Source: Limanda limanda
Lineage: Eukaryota > Chordata > Actinopteri > Pleuronectiformes > Pleuronectidae
NCBI RefSeq assembly: GCF_963576545.1
Contig: NC_083655.1
Coordinates: 17,746,204-17,810,203, forward strand
Reading direction: 5' to 3'
DNA: 64,000 nucleotides
Position 1 is the stretch's first letter, and each line of letters begins with the position of its first letter. The notes beneath the pieces are model-generated. The model did not search any database. It was not told where the DNA came from and saw nothing but the letters and a program-made list of their open reading frames with translations. The position numbers and the translations under genes were made by a program. Below are positions 13,313 through 25,652 of the stretch, one piece after another.

Positions 13313-15271
13313 CATCTCCACCTTTCTCCATAACCCCAGAGAGGCCCTCGGTGTCCTGGTCTGCAGGCGAAGGGACACGGTCTTCAGCCAATTATGGATC
13401 TGCCACGTGACTGGAAGTGGAGGCGGCGGTTTGCGTGTTTACATGCGTGTGTGTGCCACATGCAACCTCTCATTTGCCCGTCTGTCTTAAAAGTCCAGCT
13501 ACGGTTGCGTGCTCATTCCTCCTCCTGCAATGCGTCACCACCGCTGCTCGCCCCGGGCCTGTTCCACTGGCACCAGCCCTCCCCTCTGCCCTGCCATCAT
13601 TATAGGTGTCCCAGGGAGCCACTGAGGCTGAAATTAGGGCATGCAGGGGCAGATAATGACAAGGCAGAGATGCTGCAGACATGACACTAGCTTTTAGCGA
13701 GGCAAACTGGCTCCATGTGTCCAGTGTCTCGCCCATCATCTTCTCCCTCTGTCCCCTGATACCCACCTCCCCGGTCACTGTGCCCCTGTCAGAGCCCCCC
13801 CCCCTTAGCCGAGCTATCTGCCAAAGTGCAGGTGCCTCAGCCGTCCGTCCTCCAGGGGTCAGATGGGAGGCGATGAGGGACTGCAGGTGCTGCAATGGCT
13901 GCACACACACACTCAGCTGTTACTATCACTAGCTGCTCTATCATCACCACCCATGTGCAGATCCAGACAGTCCCCCCCCCCCCCCCCAGCCTTAACCCTG
14001 GTGCACCTGTACCGGGGAGGATACACCCAGAGATAGAAGTGGCCTTGCTTTTTATTTGTCCATTCATTAAAGCCCTCAGATAGGAGGGAGCTGTGTGAAC
14101 AGTCAAACCATTGAAAATGTTTGGGTGAATGAATCCAGATGTGAGTGGATGGGGAGGCAGCTGCTCAGGGTGCACTGGATTCAAGACCTCTTTGTTAGTT
14201 TTGAAAAACAAAACAAAAAAATCCCACAGATCTTTTGCAAATTTTAAAAATGTTCACATTGTTCTCAGCCCATAATTCTGAGATGCAGCTTCCTAATGCT
14301 AGGATTTCACGCAATACCAAATTTACAACCTAACGAACCCGACACGGTGTACCTCCCGCAGCTCCGCCATGTGCTCACCAAAAACACATAACCGGTACCT
14401 GACCGTCGATAAATTACGCCGACCGTGTGAGCAGGATGTGTTTACATAACCTACAGTGTTGCTCTACCGGAGTTATGTTTTGATTTTTTCCACATTGCCC
14501 CACATTGTTTCCAATCCAGGTTTCCCCAAGGTCACGTACCCTGTTAAATCACTAACAGAGGCCATAAACACAGCCTGTCTCCCATCCAGGAGGAGGGAGT
14601 GAGAGCGGGGGAGTGAATGGAAGCTAGTTGAACAGTTTTCTGCCAACTTCTGGCACGTTCCTCCCTTCTTACTCATGAATGAACACTGATATAATATAAA
14701 GACTATGCAGCACCCCTCCCATTGCTCCCACCCACCCCCGTGCTCTCCTTACAGCCTTCGCTCGGTTTGACACGCAGAGGTGTGAGGAAACTAAGAAGGG
14801 AGCTCCTGGCGGGAGTCAGACCGTAAAGCTCACGTCTCCATAGAAATCCCTCCGAAGCTTTGATGGCGTTTTTGATGTTAATGCCCCTCTGGTCGGAACA
14901 CGGAGAGCAGGCAGACGCTGTAAATGGGGGTCATTGTGCAGGGAGACTGTGGCCGTGTGTGTGGTGTAATACAGGAATGAGGCATATGATCAGCAGCCTA
15001 TCCCTGTGAAGACTTAATAATATACTGTCGTAAAATACTTCAGGGGAAATTCCAAACATATCACATTCATTCATCTATGGCAATATTGTCTCAATTATCT
15101 ACTGTACATAAAAACTTTAGACTATAAACTAACTTTTAGTCATGTCTAAACGAAAAGCCACTATATTAACTAAACAGCAACAAAAAAAGTAGAGCGACGT
15201 TCTCACCTTTTTGAGTTTAGATTGGTTTCAAGTCAATCTTGACCAAATAAATACTGTCAAAAGTTATTAAC
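11179..15271. other. Non-coding DNA, no gene recognised
   Basis: Unique-looking sequence. The 12.9-14.1 kb part is relatively GC-rich and holds a CA tract at 13277-13308 and a 16-base C run at 13972-13987. Several overlapping open frames of 60-146 codons occur on both strands in this GC-rich part. That is expected from low stop-codon density, and none shows a recognisable domain. Confidence 0.5.
13277..13308. repeat. (CA)n microsatellite
   Basis: A perfect CA run of about 16 units. Confidence 0.95.
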
Positions 15272-15785
15272 TCCACCAAGGAGGTTCACTTTTGGATGTA
15301 TTGTGCAAGCTGTTAGCAAGATTATGCAAAAAACTACTGGACAGATTATCACAACACTCAAAGAATGTTGATGGTAGATCGTGATCTTGCTGGCTGCTGA
15401 CCATAGACTATGATTGCAGCAGGACTGCTTGACATATAGGCTCTCTCTGAGGTTTCTACGTATTTTTAGTAGTTTTAGTAGTTTAGTAGTTTTTCCTTAC
15501 TCTTGCTGAGGGTTAAGGACAGAGGATGTCACACCATGTTAAAGCCCTATGAGACGAATTGTGATTTGTGAACATGGGATATACAAATAAAATTTGATTG
15601 ATGATTGATTGATGATGTGATATGGGTCAGGAAGCAATGCACATCAAATATTGATGAGTGGGCCGATTTTTTTTAACTTTCTTTAACATTGCAAGACGGG
15701 CTGTTTTTTAACATTTTCATTGATTTCTCAAGGGGCTGTTTGACTTGACAGAGGTACGCACGATACCGAGTGCCATTGTAGTTCA
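15272..15785 (+). repeat. Unclassified interspersed repeat, copy 2, split by an L2-like insertion
   Basis: The left part (15272-15374) contains the CTGTTAGCAAGATTATGCAA and ACTACTGGACAGATTA wording seen, reversed, in the copies near 2190 and 32150. The right part (15614-15785) resumes with GATATGGGTCAGGAAG and ends with GAGTGCCATTGTAGTT, paralleling the end of the copy at 22010. The two halves are separated by a different repeat with a retrotransposon tail, so this is a nested insertion. No protein is encoded. Confidence 0.55.
15375..15613 (+). mobile_element. Non-LTR retrotransposon 3' tail (probably L2/Maui clade)
   Basis: The segment ends with ATACAAATAAAATTTGATTG followed by short TGATTGAT repeats, the typical tail of fish L2-type elements. 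It is preceded by AAAGCCCTATGAGACGAATT, wording I recognise from the same 3' region. It is 5'-truncated, as most LINE copies are, and has no reverse transcriptase sequence. It lies inside the repeat at 15272-15785 and is therefore younger than that repeat. Confidence 0.6.
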
Positions 15786-17330
15786 TGGAATGATGACGTA
15801 CTTCACTGTTGGCGTTGTAGAGCTGGCAAATTCAGTGCAGGTTAGCGCACATTTTTGAGCAGAACAAAAGCTGTGGATTTTGTTCCTTTTCAGTGGAGTT
15901 GCTTTGTGACATGTATGGGCTGTAAGAATAACTCTTTGAGCGTATATATAGTCATTTAACTTTAAGAGCAAGGTTATAATTTTATAAAATGTTCCTTAAA
16001 AATTCTTCTGTATACATACATGTTGTGTCAAATGTGAGTTGTTAAATTGCAGTTATTTTGTATTTAATAGCAGCAAATATTTCACCATTACAGCTTCACC
16101 TGTTGAATAAAAGTGATACATAGCTTTTTATAACATTTCGAAATCAAATTTCTAGCGCCTTTTAAAACACTAAATCAAGATTCACTTTCATGCTTCACTC
16201 CTGGTAGACTATATACAAATGTCCAGCAAACTTCTACAGTATAGGCGACTTTATTTACTAAATGACTTAAGTGACATGCAGGGGTGAAAGATCCTTGCAC
16301 GCACCCTGGTCATTGATTAACCTTCCATGGCAGAAATATGATTTAGAACCATTGGTAATGCAGCATTCTTCATGTTTGAGCAGCGTGTCTACAGTAGAGA
16401 CCTTTACATCAAGGTCCAAAATCCATCACTTTGACAAAGCCGGCAGTGACTCGGCTTACATATGCACTGGTATCTCAGTTGTGAGGCTTATCCCAGTAGC
16501 CCATCATGTTCAGGATGGTGTTTGCATGGACCATTGAGAAATCTGGTTATTTGTTTCCCTGCATAAGTGATGAATACAAATATCCTCATAAGTTTGTGTT
16601 GTTTTTATACGTTGGCTTTGGATTATGCGGGAACTCCAGCTACTAAAATCAAGTTTCTCAAAAATGTGATAAGGGCTTATCCAGGATACTGAAATCAGAA
16701 ACTGACCTGTAAAATGAGTGAGCATGTATGTTGTAGATTCCATGTCTGAAAAGAGCTCAACAACAAAAGTTAAGAAATATCCTCCACCAGACATATTCTT
16801 CCTTTGTACATCACATTTAAACATAAATCACATCTGCACCACCTCCTTTTGATCCAATCGGAACACACTGATTTCCTTGTTCTCTGCTCTCAGGACGCCG
16901 AACACTGCTGCGTCTAGCTCTTGGCTGTCATATGTGAGGGGGGGGCTTGTGGAGTCCGTGGTGCGACTGTGTTTTTCGAAGCGAGGGGAGTGATATGATC
17001 TTCGCTCTGATCTCTACGTAATCACATTAGTGGCGTTTGAACTTTGTTTTTCTTCCCATCGCAGGGATTCGCTCTGGGCAAATAAACTTATATGAAATGT
17101 ATTTGCAGAAGATCACAAATTGATGGACGCTCCGATAGAAAACACGGAGGATCTTTTTCATGTCATCCACCCGCCGCCGCCACCACCTTTGTCTCTTTCC
17201 TTCCTCTCTTTCATGTTGTTTTTTTTATTCTTCTCATACTTCCACCACCACCACACTCCCCTCTGTCTGCCTCTGTCGTTTCCTTGCCTTGCTGTCTCTC
17301 CAGCCTCCTCTCTGTCTGTCCTCTCTGCAG

Positions 17331-17407
17331 GTTATCAGGTCAAAGTGAAGTGCATGCCACAGAGTACACTGGCCTTTCCCAGGGAGACAGAACAGATCGT
17401 TACTTTG
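17331..17407 (+). other. Possible exon (weak)
   Basis: A long pyrimidine tract ending CTCTCTGCAG at 17330 is a strong splice acceptor. The following sequence is open in a frame reading TEYTGLSQGDRTDRYFGG, and a moderate donor (TTG|GTGGGA) lies at 17408. A second frame is also open, and neither peptide matches a protein I know. The acceptor-like tract could equally be a chance product of the CT-rich sequence at 17180-17330. Confidence 0.15.
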
Positions 17408-17593
17408 GTGGGAAATATGAGGATGAAGGCACAAAAGTCTCTACTTCTTTTTTTATCGTCTTTTCTTTCTGTCACTTTAACAAATTACAAATTACTTTCA
17501 TGTAATATTTTAGTTTTGCACATCCCACAAATCACTTTTCTAAATTACCAATCACATTGTACAGTAAACCTTTAATTTCATCAAGTAGACATT

Positions 17594-18140
17594 TAGAAGT
17601 CAACTCAATTTATCCCGAAACTAAGATTGCATTATGTCTGTTAACCAGGCGTGGATCAAGGGGCAGGGCCAGTGGGTCACTGGTTGAAATCTGATTGGCT
17701 CAGAAACAGTGTCACAACAAGTGTTTATTCTACAAAAATTGGTTCCATGTTACATGTGTAACAGAAAATGGAAGAGAAACTAAATAACAGTTAAGTCAGC
17801 TTAAACTCAACTCAGAATAAAGCATCTAACATGAACATCACTTGGACGTGTCTTTACACCGATGTCCTCGTCCCCTGAAAGTTAAAACACAAACTAGGAT
17901 AGTGTGTCCGGTAGCAACAACTTAAATGTGATACTATGGTTGAAACCAACAATTAACAAGCACAACTATGGGTTTTGACAAGACTTTGTCACAGGCATGA
18001 ACTAGTTTTAAAGGTCAACTCATTTTTGCCTGAAACTCGGATTTGTCTGTTAACAAAAGGCTTTCACACAGAACAGGTTTTATTACACATTATTGCACAT
18101 GTTTGTGCTTTAGGAAAAATGAAAAACTATCAAATATTGA
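17594..18140 (+). repeat. Diverged direct duplication, about 415 bp period
   Basis: GTCAACTCAATTTATCCCGA near 17600 and GTCAACTCATTTTTGCCTGA near 18014 are followed in both cases by GAAACT and, shortly after, TGTCTGTTAAC. Similarity seems to continue weakly downstream, with a TTTATT-containing stretch in both copies. The first copy appears to carry extra sequence (about 17648-17712). This may be two copies of an unknown repeat or an old segmental duplication. LTRs are not supported, since no TG...CA ends were found. Confidence 0.35.
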
Positions 18141-19671
18141 ATGAGTTGACGTTCTCACATCAGCAACAGCAGGAATTAGCCATGGTCAAACTTTTCAAGG
18201 GATTTATAACATGTGAAAAACAGACTTTAAAAAATAAATGGTATCCCATTAACCATAGAAAATTGTGTTATTTAAAAGGATGGAGGGGGACATCGATTTT
18301 AGCCATTGTACTATTTAAACAAATGTGCTGATGGAAACTTAAAGTCAATGTGCGTCATCATTCTTTTTGTGCGTCAACAATTGTCTCACATCTCTCTGAA
18401 ATCTCTCCCAAACTGGAATTGGCATGACTTAACATTTTGGGGCACAGCTCATAAGTGCATTGTGGTAAAATGTCTGTTGTAAATCCTTTTAGAATCTTAT
18501 TAAAAGAGCACTACTCATAACTTAATAGAAAAATTTCAGCTTTCTTCTTCAGTAAACATAGTCTTATAGTGAAATTCAATACGTGGCAACGACGTGGTGC
18601 CTGGGCCATGAGGATGTGATCGAAAGGACCATGAGGCAAAAATAGCCTTGCACTCAAAGAGTTAAGGATTTCATGAGCTGGGAACTATATTTGGAACCGT
18701 TTTGTGGCCGGCAGCACCGGAGAGTTACTTCTCAAGAACTGAACTCTTAAAAGTCATTGTCAGAAAGCGCCGTGTCGAGAAGTTCAAACTGAATGACAGA
18801 TGGACTCAGAGTTAAGAAAAGTCAGTTTGAGGCCTGGAACCCACATTTCCCCCTCCCGCGATGTCAACCCCTCTTTTTTCTTATTTTTATAAGGTGCTCA
18901 AAATAGTGCAAGATTAAATATCAAACGGCACAGTTGTAATTTAGCCTTCAGAACGAGCCCAAATGGAGCTTCTCTCCCAATACTTTTAAGATGGAGAGGA
19001 GGGGAAAAAAAATAAAGGAGTCAGGAAGCCAAACCATTTCTGAATGATTTAGAAGTCTCTCTGCTTGGTGCGGCCATAATTATGGCTGCATGAGATTGAA
19101 GGGTAGGAGGAGATGGCGGAGCCGAGGCCAAGATTATAGTCTGTTCTGTAAAGAGAGACTAAAAAGAGGGACGGAGCGAGCAAGAATAGGATCTAGAGGC
19201 GCATAGAAAGAGGGCAATAAAGAAAAAGAATGAAGAAGGATGAAGAAGAGGAACGCAGACGTTTCTTGCTAACTAAGGTGGCGAAACAAGAGAACACTGT
19301 ATCCAGTCCGAGGTTCATCAGGATTATACCACACATCCAAATACACACGTGGGCGGCACAGACGCAGGGAGGGAGGACATTTTGAGTCTGGTCAGAAATA
19401 GCTCCAAACAGTTCAGCACATCAAGCTGCGGCAGTATGGCTCGACCCGCAAATGATTTCTCCAGATTGGATTGAAACAAAATGGTCGTGCCAAGGTCTGA
19501 GTTGTCAGGGGAATGTTGAATGGCTGTTAGCTTTCTGAGGGCACTGTCTCTTCATCCGCACATTCCTGCTATGTTCACTTACTGTTAGCAGCTGTGTCTC
19601 AGCAATGGATGAACGAATGAAACACCCACACAAGAAGATTTGACTATAATTACTCAGAAAGTAGAATCTCT

Positions 19672-19674
19672 ACA

Positions 19675-19728
<54 letters not shown>
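19672..19728. repeat. (CA)n microsatellite
   Basis: Nearly perfect CA run of about 28 units with one TA interruption near its start. Confidence 0.95.
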
Positions 19729-19733
<5 letters not shown>

Positions 19734-21439
19734 TTTGTTTTTAACAGATGTATTTTACTCTGAGCAAAGTAAGTGTCAGAGTTCGAAGCCTCATTTTTGT
19801 ATTAAAAAAATATGATTGTGCTTTAAGGCCCTCAGAGGATCCTTGTTAATAAGATAAGATATCTGCATGCACTGTATATATGTGCTATATACAGTATAAT
19901 AGTTGGACTGTGTCATACAACAGATATCTTCATGTTGTATCCATCTCGTCTTGTCCTCCACAGTCCGCTTCTCGATACATGAAGGAGTCATGCTGGCGGG
20001 TGAATGGAGGCCATCAAAATACTCATAGATGTCCAGTATTTGCCAGAATAACCCCCTGGAAGAGGTAGAGCACAAACTTGTTGGTTTGTCAAAACTGAGG
20101 CTGGAGAATGCCTGTGAAAAACGTTATCTATCCAACCTTCCTAAATGATGCTCATGCAGTTTGTCTTTTGTAGTAGTTTGGTTTTGAAAATCAAAGAATC
20201 TTTCAGCTGTCTCTTCTTTAGTAGTGAAATGTGAACGTCTGGTCCAAGACTTATTTTTTAAGTTTTTTTTTTTTAATTTCGTTTGAGTAATCCATTCATT
20301 AATTATTATTACTATTATAATTTATTTATTTTCATTTGTTATATTTTTTCTCTTTTCTTTTTCTCATTATTATGTAATTTTATTAACCTATCAAACTTAA
20401 AATTTACTTTGAAATGTGTTTATGAGGCATAGTGAAATAAGACAAGTTATAATAGAGAGTACTGTACAGGTATTAAGTTACACAGGCACACACTGATTAA
20501 AACCAGTTCTCTCCAGGGTCATGTTGTGATTGGTCGGGTGGAGCACTGGGTTTCTCAGTCAAGGAGGGAGACTACCCTCTGATATGGCCTCCTAATGAGT
20601 CCAGCTACACACAAGGAACCGATACAGGCACACACACACGTCTCCCCCACCCCATGTAAGGAGGGCAAACATAATTTATGAAACCCTAGAACCTCATTTC
20701 CCCGACATACCCGGGTTTCCTTCAGTGGGGAGGAAAAAGGGGAGATTCTCTGTGACGTTGATGGAAGCCAGGGAGGCCACTTGACTCGGAGGGGTCTGGC
20801 GTTGTTTAGGCTTGGTTTTGCTAGAAGACAGTGACTAATTGATCTTATCGGGGAGTCAAACACTGGAGAAAACTTCCAGGGAGGGCATGTACCATCAAGC
20901 TCAGGGGGTGACTTTGATAAATGTTACAGACAATTTAAGAGGATCATCCTCAGATGAGATACTTCCTCCACACAAAATTGATTTTTAACTCATGTATTTC
21001 AATTTTGTTTGAATACATGTTGAAAATACTAATGCACAGGTTTTTTAGTTGAATCCATCACACGTATGGTATTTTCTTTTCTGCGTTGACTAGGGTTAGG
21101 TGGTCTGGTCAAAAATGCAGAAGCTGCAGAGTCTAAGTTTGCACCAAGTAACCAAGTTCAACTGTTCGTTAAAGTTAGACTTATAGTCCACCTCAAATGA
21201 AAAGTAACATTAAAAAGCAATTTCGGCACACTTATATGACATATGACATATTTCCCATTTCCCTAAATGTTTAATATACCAAAAAGTGTGCACCAGACCA
21301 CTTATGGTTTGAGTTTCATTATTGCAGAGCATGACCTTTGACCCTTTGTCATCAAAATAGATTATGGTCAACTTCAACTATTAAAACTGGAAAGAGGTAA
21401 GTGCACACAGTGCAAACACAGAAAACAAATGTTAAACAC

Positions 21440-21492
21440 TGGCACACACATAGACACAATCACATACACGCACGAACGCACACACACACACA
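21440..21492. repeat. Imperfect CA-rich microsatellite
   Basis: CA units interrupted by TA and CG steps, ending in a short perfect run at 21479-21492. Confidence 0.85.
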
Positions 21493-21889
21493 TCTGAGTG
21501 ACGGCTTGACGCCTGTTTGTCTATGGAAGTGTCGTCAACATTGTTTGCTTCAAATTGGCGTCTCCTTTAACACAATGGTGGCCAACGGTTTCCCCAGACT
21601 GTCACTCTACCTCCCATGCTGCCTGGCTCCAGGAGCCTGTCATTTGCTCCGTTTCTTTCTGTGGTTAGATGACTCAGACAGTATCTGATGATAATATTTC
21701 ACTGGAAAAACGAAGACGGAAGAGGGAATGAATTACAAGGACGTGATACAGGATGTGTCATCCTGAATCGTGTAATGAGGATGTCACGTAGTAACTTAAA
21801 ACTGTGACTCAGCTTGTGAATATCAGAAGGAAACAAACTACTGTCATTCAACTATAATATGTTTAATATTCTTTGAGAATATTTTCAAA

Positions 21890-22028
21890 GCATATTTTTG
21901 TTTGATGTGTATCTTGATTTTTCAACCCCACAAAGGACCATTTTAGGGTTTTTCCTAGTTTGTTGTGGAATTTTAAGGGGATGATTCTTGGCGGAAGTAT
22001 GTGCTCTATTGAGTGCCATTCTAGTTAA
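21890..22028 (+). repeat. Unclassified interspersed repeat, copy 3 (end fragment)
   Basis: The segment ends with TGGCGGAAGTATGTGCTCTA and GAGTGCCATTCTAGTT, the same terminal wording as the repeat ending at about 15785. Only the terminal part of the family is preserved. No target duplication is visible. Confidence 0.5.
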
Positions 22029-22637
22029 TATTACATATTTAGTGATGCTTTTCATGATTTTCTTTGACTAAAGCAAGAGTTTGCCTGACCCCAGAAAAGG
22101 CAAATCAGGTTCAATAGATCCACCCTCACTGCCTGCGTCAAAGTAGTGACATGAGAGATCCTAACCACACAAACACACACACAAACTCCTGTTGACCATG
22201 AATACAAAGTCTCCTGGGTGACTGCACAAGGGAGGTCAAGCTGCTTTAAAGTCAGCAACAACAAACAAACAAACACACCTTCCAAAGCCTCCTCTGCCTC
22301 TCTTGCTACTCCTGCAGTCCTTGCCACACCCGCATTGTGCCGCTGAATAATAAACTGTTCAGGTTACTGAAGGAGAAAAGCTCTTAAGTCAAGAGAAAGG
22401 CCAACAAAAGGAATTGTTGTCAGAAGGCCTTCGGCTGTGGAGTTACTGCCACTCTGCCTGGTGTTTTAAATGAGAATGAAAATACGTCATGTGAGAAGAG
22501 ATGCTTAAAATATTCACGTCCATATATACATTAATCATCACAACATGCATTATTTGCTGTAGAGAAGTCACGTGAGAAAAGATACGTTTACACACACGTG
22601 ATCCATATTTTACTATCCCGATCACAGCTGATAATAG

Positions 22638-22750
22638 CAGGTGTCACAAAATGATAAAATTGTCGTACATCATGCAACACTGATTGTACATCATACAGAG
22701 GGCAACATTTTCGGTTAAATACGATAATTATCGTTCATCTGGCAACACTG
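22638..22750 (-). mobile_element. hAT-like terminal fragment or small MITE
   Basis: Read on the minus strand it begins CAGTGTTGCCAGATGAACGA. The first ten bases equal the start of the hAT element at 32542. The other edge may be CAGGTGTCAC at 22638, which would make a 113-bp element, but flanking octamers do not match. It contains a perfect 14-bp palindrome, ACGATAATTATCGT, at 22721-22734 and two GTACATCAT copies. Assignment rests on the terminal motif only. Confidence 0.4.
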
Positions 22751-22829
22751 CCAAGCACTGCTGTTAAATCTCAGAAACCACATCCATGTTCTGTAATTCA
22801 AACTTGTTACATTATCAATTGTGTAAGTG

Positions 22830-22889
22830 GAGTGGTGTGCAAGTATTAAGTAGCATAAAATTGAAATATCAATGTACTTTTCACCACTG
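22830..22889 (-). mobile_element. hAT-like terminal fragment (CAGTGGTG type)
   Basis: On the minus strand the fragment begins CAGTGGTGAAAAGTACATTG and continues with ATTTCAATTTTATGCTACTT. This matches, from memory, the terminus of a very common teleost non-autonomous hAT family, and it resembles the end of the element at 57381 in this window. No second terminus or duplication was found, so it is a solo end. Confidence 0.5.
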
Positions 22890-23031
22890 ATCCTTTATAC
22901 ATTTTTACACATTTATGTTATGTGATTACATCCCTTTGAAAAAAACCACACACAAACAAATTCAAAGCTTACACACGTGTACAGGTAAATCAACACACAG
23001 TCACAAAGATGTTCCGACACACCCCCACCCA

Positions 23032-23032
<1 letters not shown>

Positions 23033-23093
<61 letters not shown>
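23033..23093. repeat. (CA)n microsatellite
   Basis: Perfect CA run of about 30 units, preceded by a C-rich stretch (23018-23032). It accounts for the repetitive threonine/histidine and valine/cysteine frames on the two strands. Confidence 0.95.
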
Positions 23094-23095
<2 letters not shown>

Positions 23096-25536
23096 GAAGA
23101 ATCCGTTAAGTAGCGGGGTCAGCAGGTCCCAAAACAAAGCTTCAGTCAGACACAAGTATGCAGTCGTCCATAGAATCAACTACTGCTGACAGGCCTGCCC
23201 AACGCCAGCAGAGACACACAGAGAATAAGATCAGAGGAATGAGAAAGACCGAATATTACTGAGAAGGGGAAAGGGGAAGAATGGATAGGGAGAGATGAAG
23301 AGAGATAGAGGGTGAATGGGTCCAGGGTGAGGCTGAGACACTGGAATTAGCGGCTTGTGAAAAGCCAGGGAGCCCCTGCAGGTTGTTCCATGTGTTTTTG
23401 TCAGCCATTATGGCCCATTAATGCTGTGTGTGGCTCTAGTTTCTGGCTGAGATTAAAGTCTTAACTGAAGGATACCTGAGAGACAGCTTGAAGCTCTCCC
23501 AAGACAGAGGGCCATCACAGATGAGAACGGGCCTGAGGGCAGAGACTAACTGGAGGAATGGGTGTCTGCTGCCATGGTGCATTTTATGTCATTATTATAA
23601 AGTCATATGTTTTTTACTCAAAGCAAATTCCAATAGAGTTGAACTTTTCAGTTTTAGTATCTTAAAACCAAGGATACGTTTGAGGAAGACTGACTCAATA
23701 TCCATATTAAGGCATGGTGTCCAACATATCCCATCACATTATGTAATTTCTTAGTGTCAGGACCATTGTAGCTATAGTCATCAAACAGTGTAAATCTGCA
23801 TTCATCTTGTTTTTAGGTTCTTATTATTATGACACCACCGCAAATTTCCTCTTGGCTCTCTTTGTAGTATTTTAGGGTCTTTGACCTATTTGTTTGGTTT
23901 AATGTACAGGCTCGATGCTTGAGAAAAAAGCATTCTGTTGATTCTAAAATGGGAAAAACCTACAACCTCATCTATTTACTCTGCTCTCTACCTCTATAAG
24001 GCACACATACCAAAACGTACACTGTTTATTCGTCAAAACTACAAGGCTATAATATCCAGCTCGCATGTCAAGTGAAGCCTGCAAATGTACAGTAGATCAC
24101 ATGATGGCTGGCTGGACATTTAACGGCAAAAACATTTACATCAAACAGACAAAGTTAGAGTGACGATGCATACCCTGTGTGTATAGATTCAGTTCTATGC
24201 ACTCTGAAAGACCTGTGACTTTACATCTTGAGCTGTACACTGTGGAGCTGTGACTACAAACGCACACATACTTATGAAAGAGTATTGGACATTCAGCTAA
24301 CTGAGCTAAATAAAGAACTTACTGTAGTCTAGATGAATGCTAATGTTGGTCCACATCTGGTGGTTGTTTGATAACTCACTGATCGCTAATTCACCATTTC
24401 AACTTACAAGATAATTATGTGGTGAACTTTGTCAGTGTTACACATGCAGCTTGTTTCCTCTGCCCCCAAAGTGGCATCAAATCGGCTAATGTAGGGACCA
24501 AAAGCGTAGGTGCCAGCACTCAAACATGTGTGAAGCATCCAGAAACCAAGTGTGGTCCTTTCAGTATTTATATTAAAATACTGCCACGTCTTTCCCCCCT
24601 CTTTTGGGAATCAAGTTCAATTCAGGCGACCTAGGAAGGAAATAAAACTCCCATAATTGGGGAGAAACCTCGAGCAGAACCGGATCAGTGTGGACGGCCA
24701 TCTATCTCGACCGGTCGGGAGGAGGGGAGAGAGGTGGGTGGAAAGAGGTAGAGAAGACAGAGAGACCAGGAAGAGTTGTGAAATCGTTGTATTTAACCTC
24801 TGTCCGATTGGTTGCTATAGGGCCCTATGTTGATGTAATGATATTCATAGTCATAACTATATGTTGTTCCTATTCACGTGTGAAAGAGCAGGTTTGCCTG
24901 GATGCGTTAGCGTGCATGCACACGTCCAATTTGCGCACGTGCACATGGCAGTTAATTGTTATGCGTTGAACTGTGCATGTGCTTGTGCTTGGGCGTGTAA
25001 AGCATTTAAATGCACTTAGACATAGATTAACAGACGCGTAAGATTGAATTTTGGGAGAAGGAGGGAGACGGACATTTGCGAGTATAGGAGCGTGTAAACA
25101 CTGGCTGGTGAAATGGGAGTAAAGGTCTGTACGTTGAGGTAGTCCAGATGGCTCTTTAGCGGTCATTAGATACGGCTGAGCGGAAGACGGAGACAGATGA
25201 CGGTGGCAGCCTCTCTCTCCCTTGCTCTCAGACCTGGTTGAGTGAGTGAATGAGTGTGAGAGATGGCAATAGCTGATAGGCTGGTGAGTGATATATAAAC
25301 ACGCGTATAGCACAGCGTAAACCCTCCACACGCTCAGGGCTCTATTTGAGCTATTGAGGCGCATGGTTTAAAGCTCATGGAGCAGGTTCCTTCAGGGCAC
25401 AGCAGTAAACAAGGGAAGCCGGGCGCATGGTTCTGGAGTGTTGTGCATAGTCTCTCAATTTTTCATGGGTGCGTTTTGGGGCGTAACAGGAAATAAGCCA
25501 GTGAGAGTGCCATCTCAAATTCCTTTTAATACCCAG

Positions 25537-25652
25537 GTGCAGTTGTATTTATGTGTATTAGACAGTTTCAAACAGTTTCACACATGAAGAAAACAGTAGG
25601 AGATTGTCAGTCAGATGCTTTCACAACAGCAAGATGTCTCCGGAACATTCAG
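25537..25652 (+). other. Possible exon (weak)
   Basis: The segment lies between an acceptor-like TTCCTTTTAATACCCAG ending at 25536 and a good donor (TTCAG|GTGAGG) at 25653. One frame is open across all 116 bases and includes FQTVSHMKKTVGDCQSDAF. I do not recognise the peptide. A single 116-base open frame between splice-like sites is expected by chance in 64 kb, so confidence is low. Confidence 0.13.

Larger units (their letters stand above)
15786..21889. other. Non-coding DNA, no gene recognised
   Basis: Mostly unique sequence. It holds a long CA tract (19672-19728), an AT-rich low-complexity zone (about 20250-20420), a diverged direct duplication (17594-18140) and a splice-acceptor-like site at 17330. 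No tRNA, rRNA or snRNA was recognised. Confidence 0.5.

Noticed and set aside
21260..21400. Possible exon with perfect donor GAG|GTAAGT near 21396
   Set aside because: All three frames between the nearest acceptor (about 21327) and the donor contain stop codons. A non-coding exon cannot be excluded.
24870..25364. 164-codon minus-strand open frame
   Set aside because: Composition rich in Ser, Cys, His and Thr, with no motif. It is consistent with random translation of mixed non-coding DNA.
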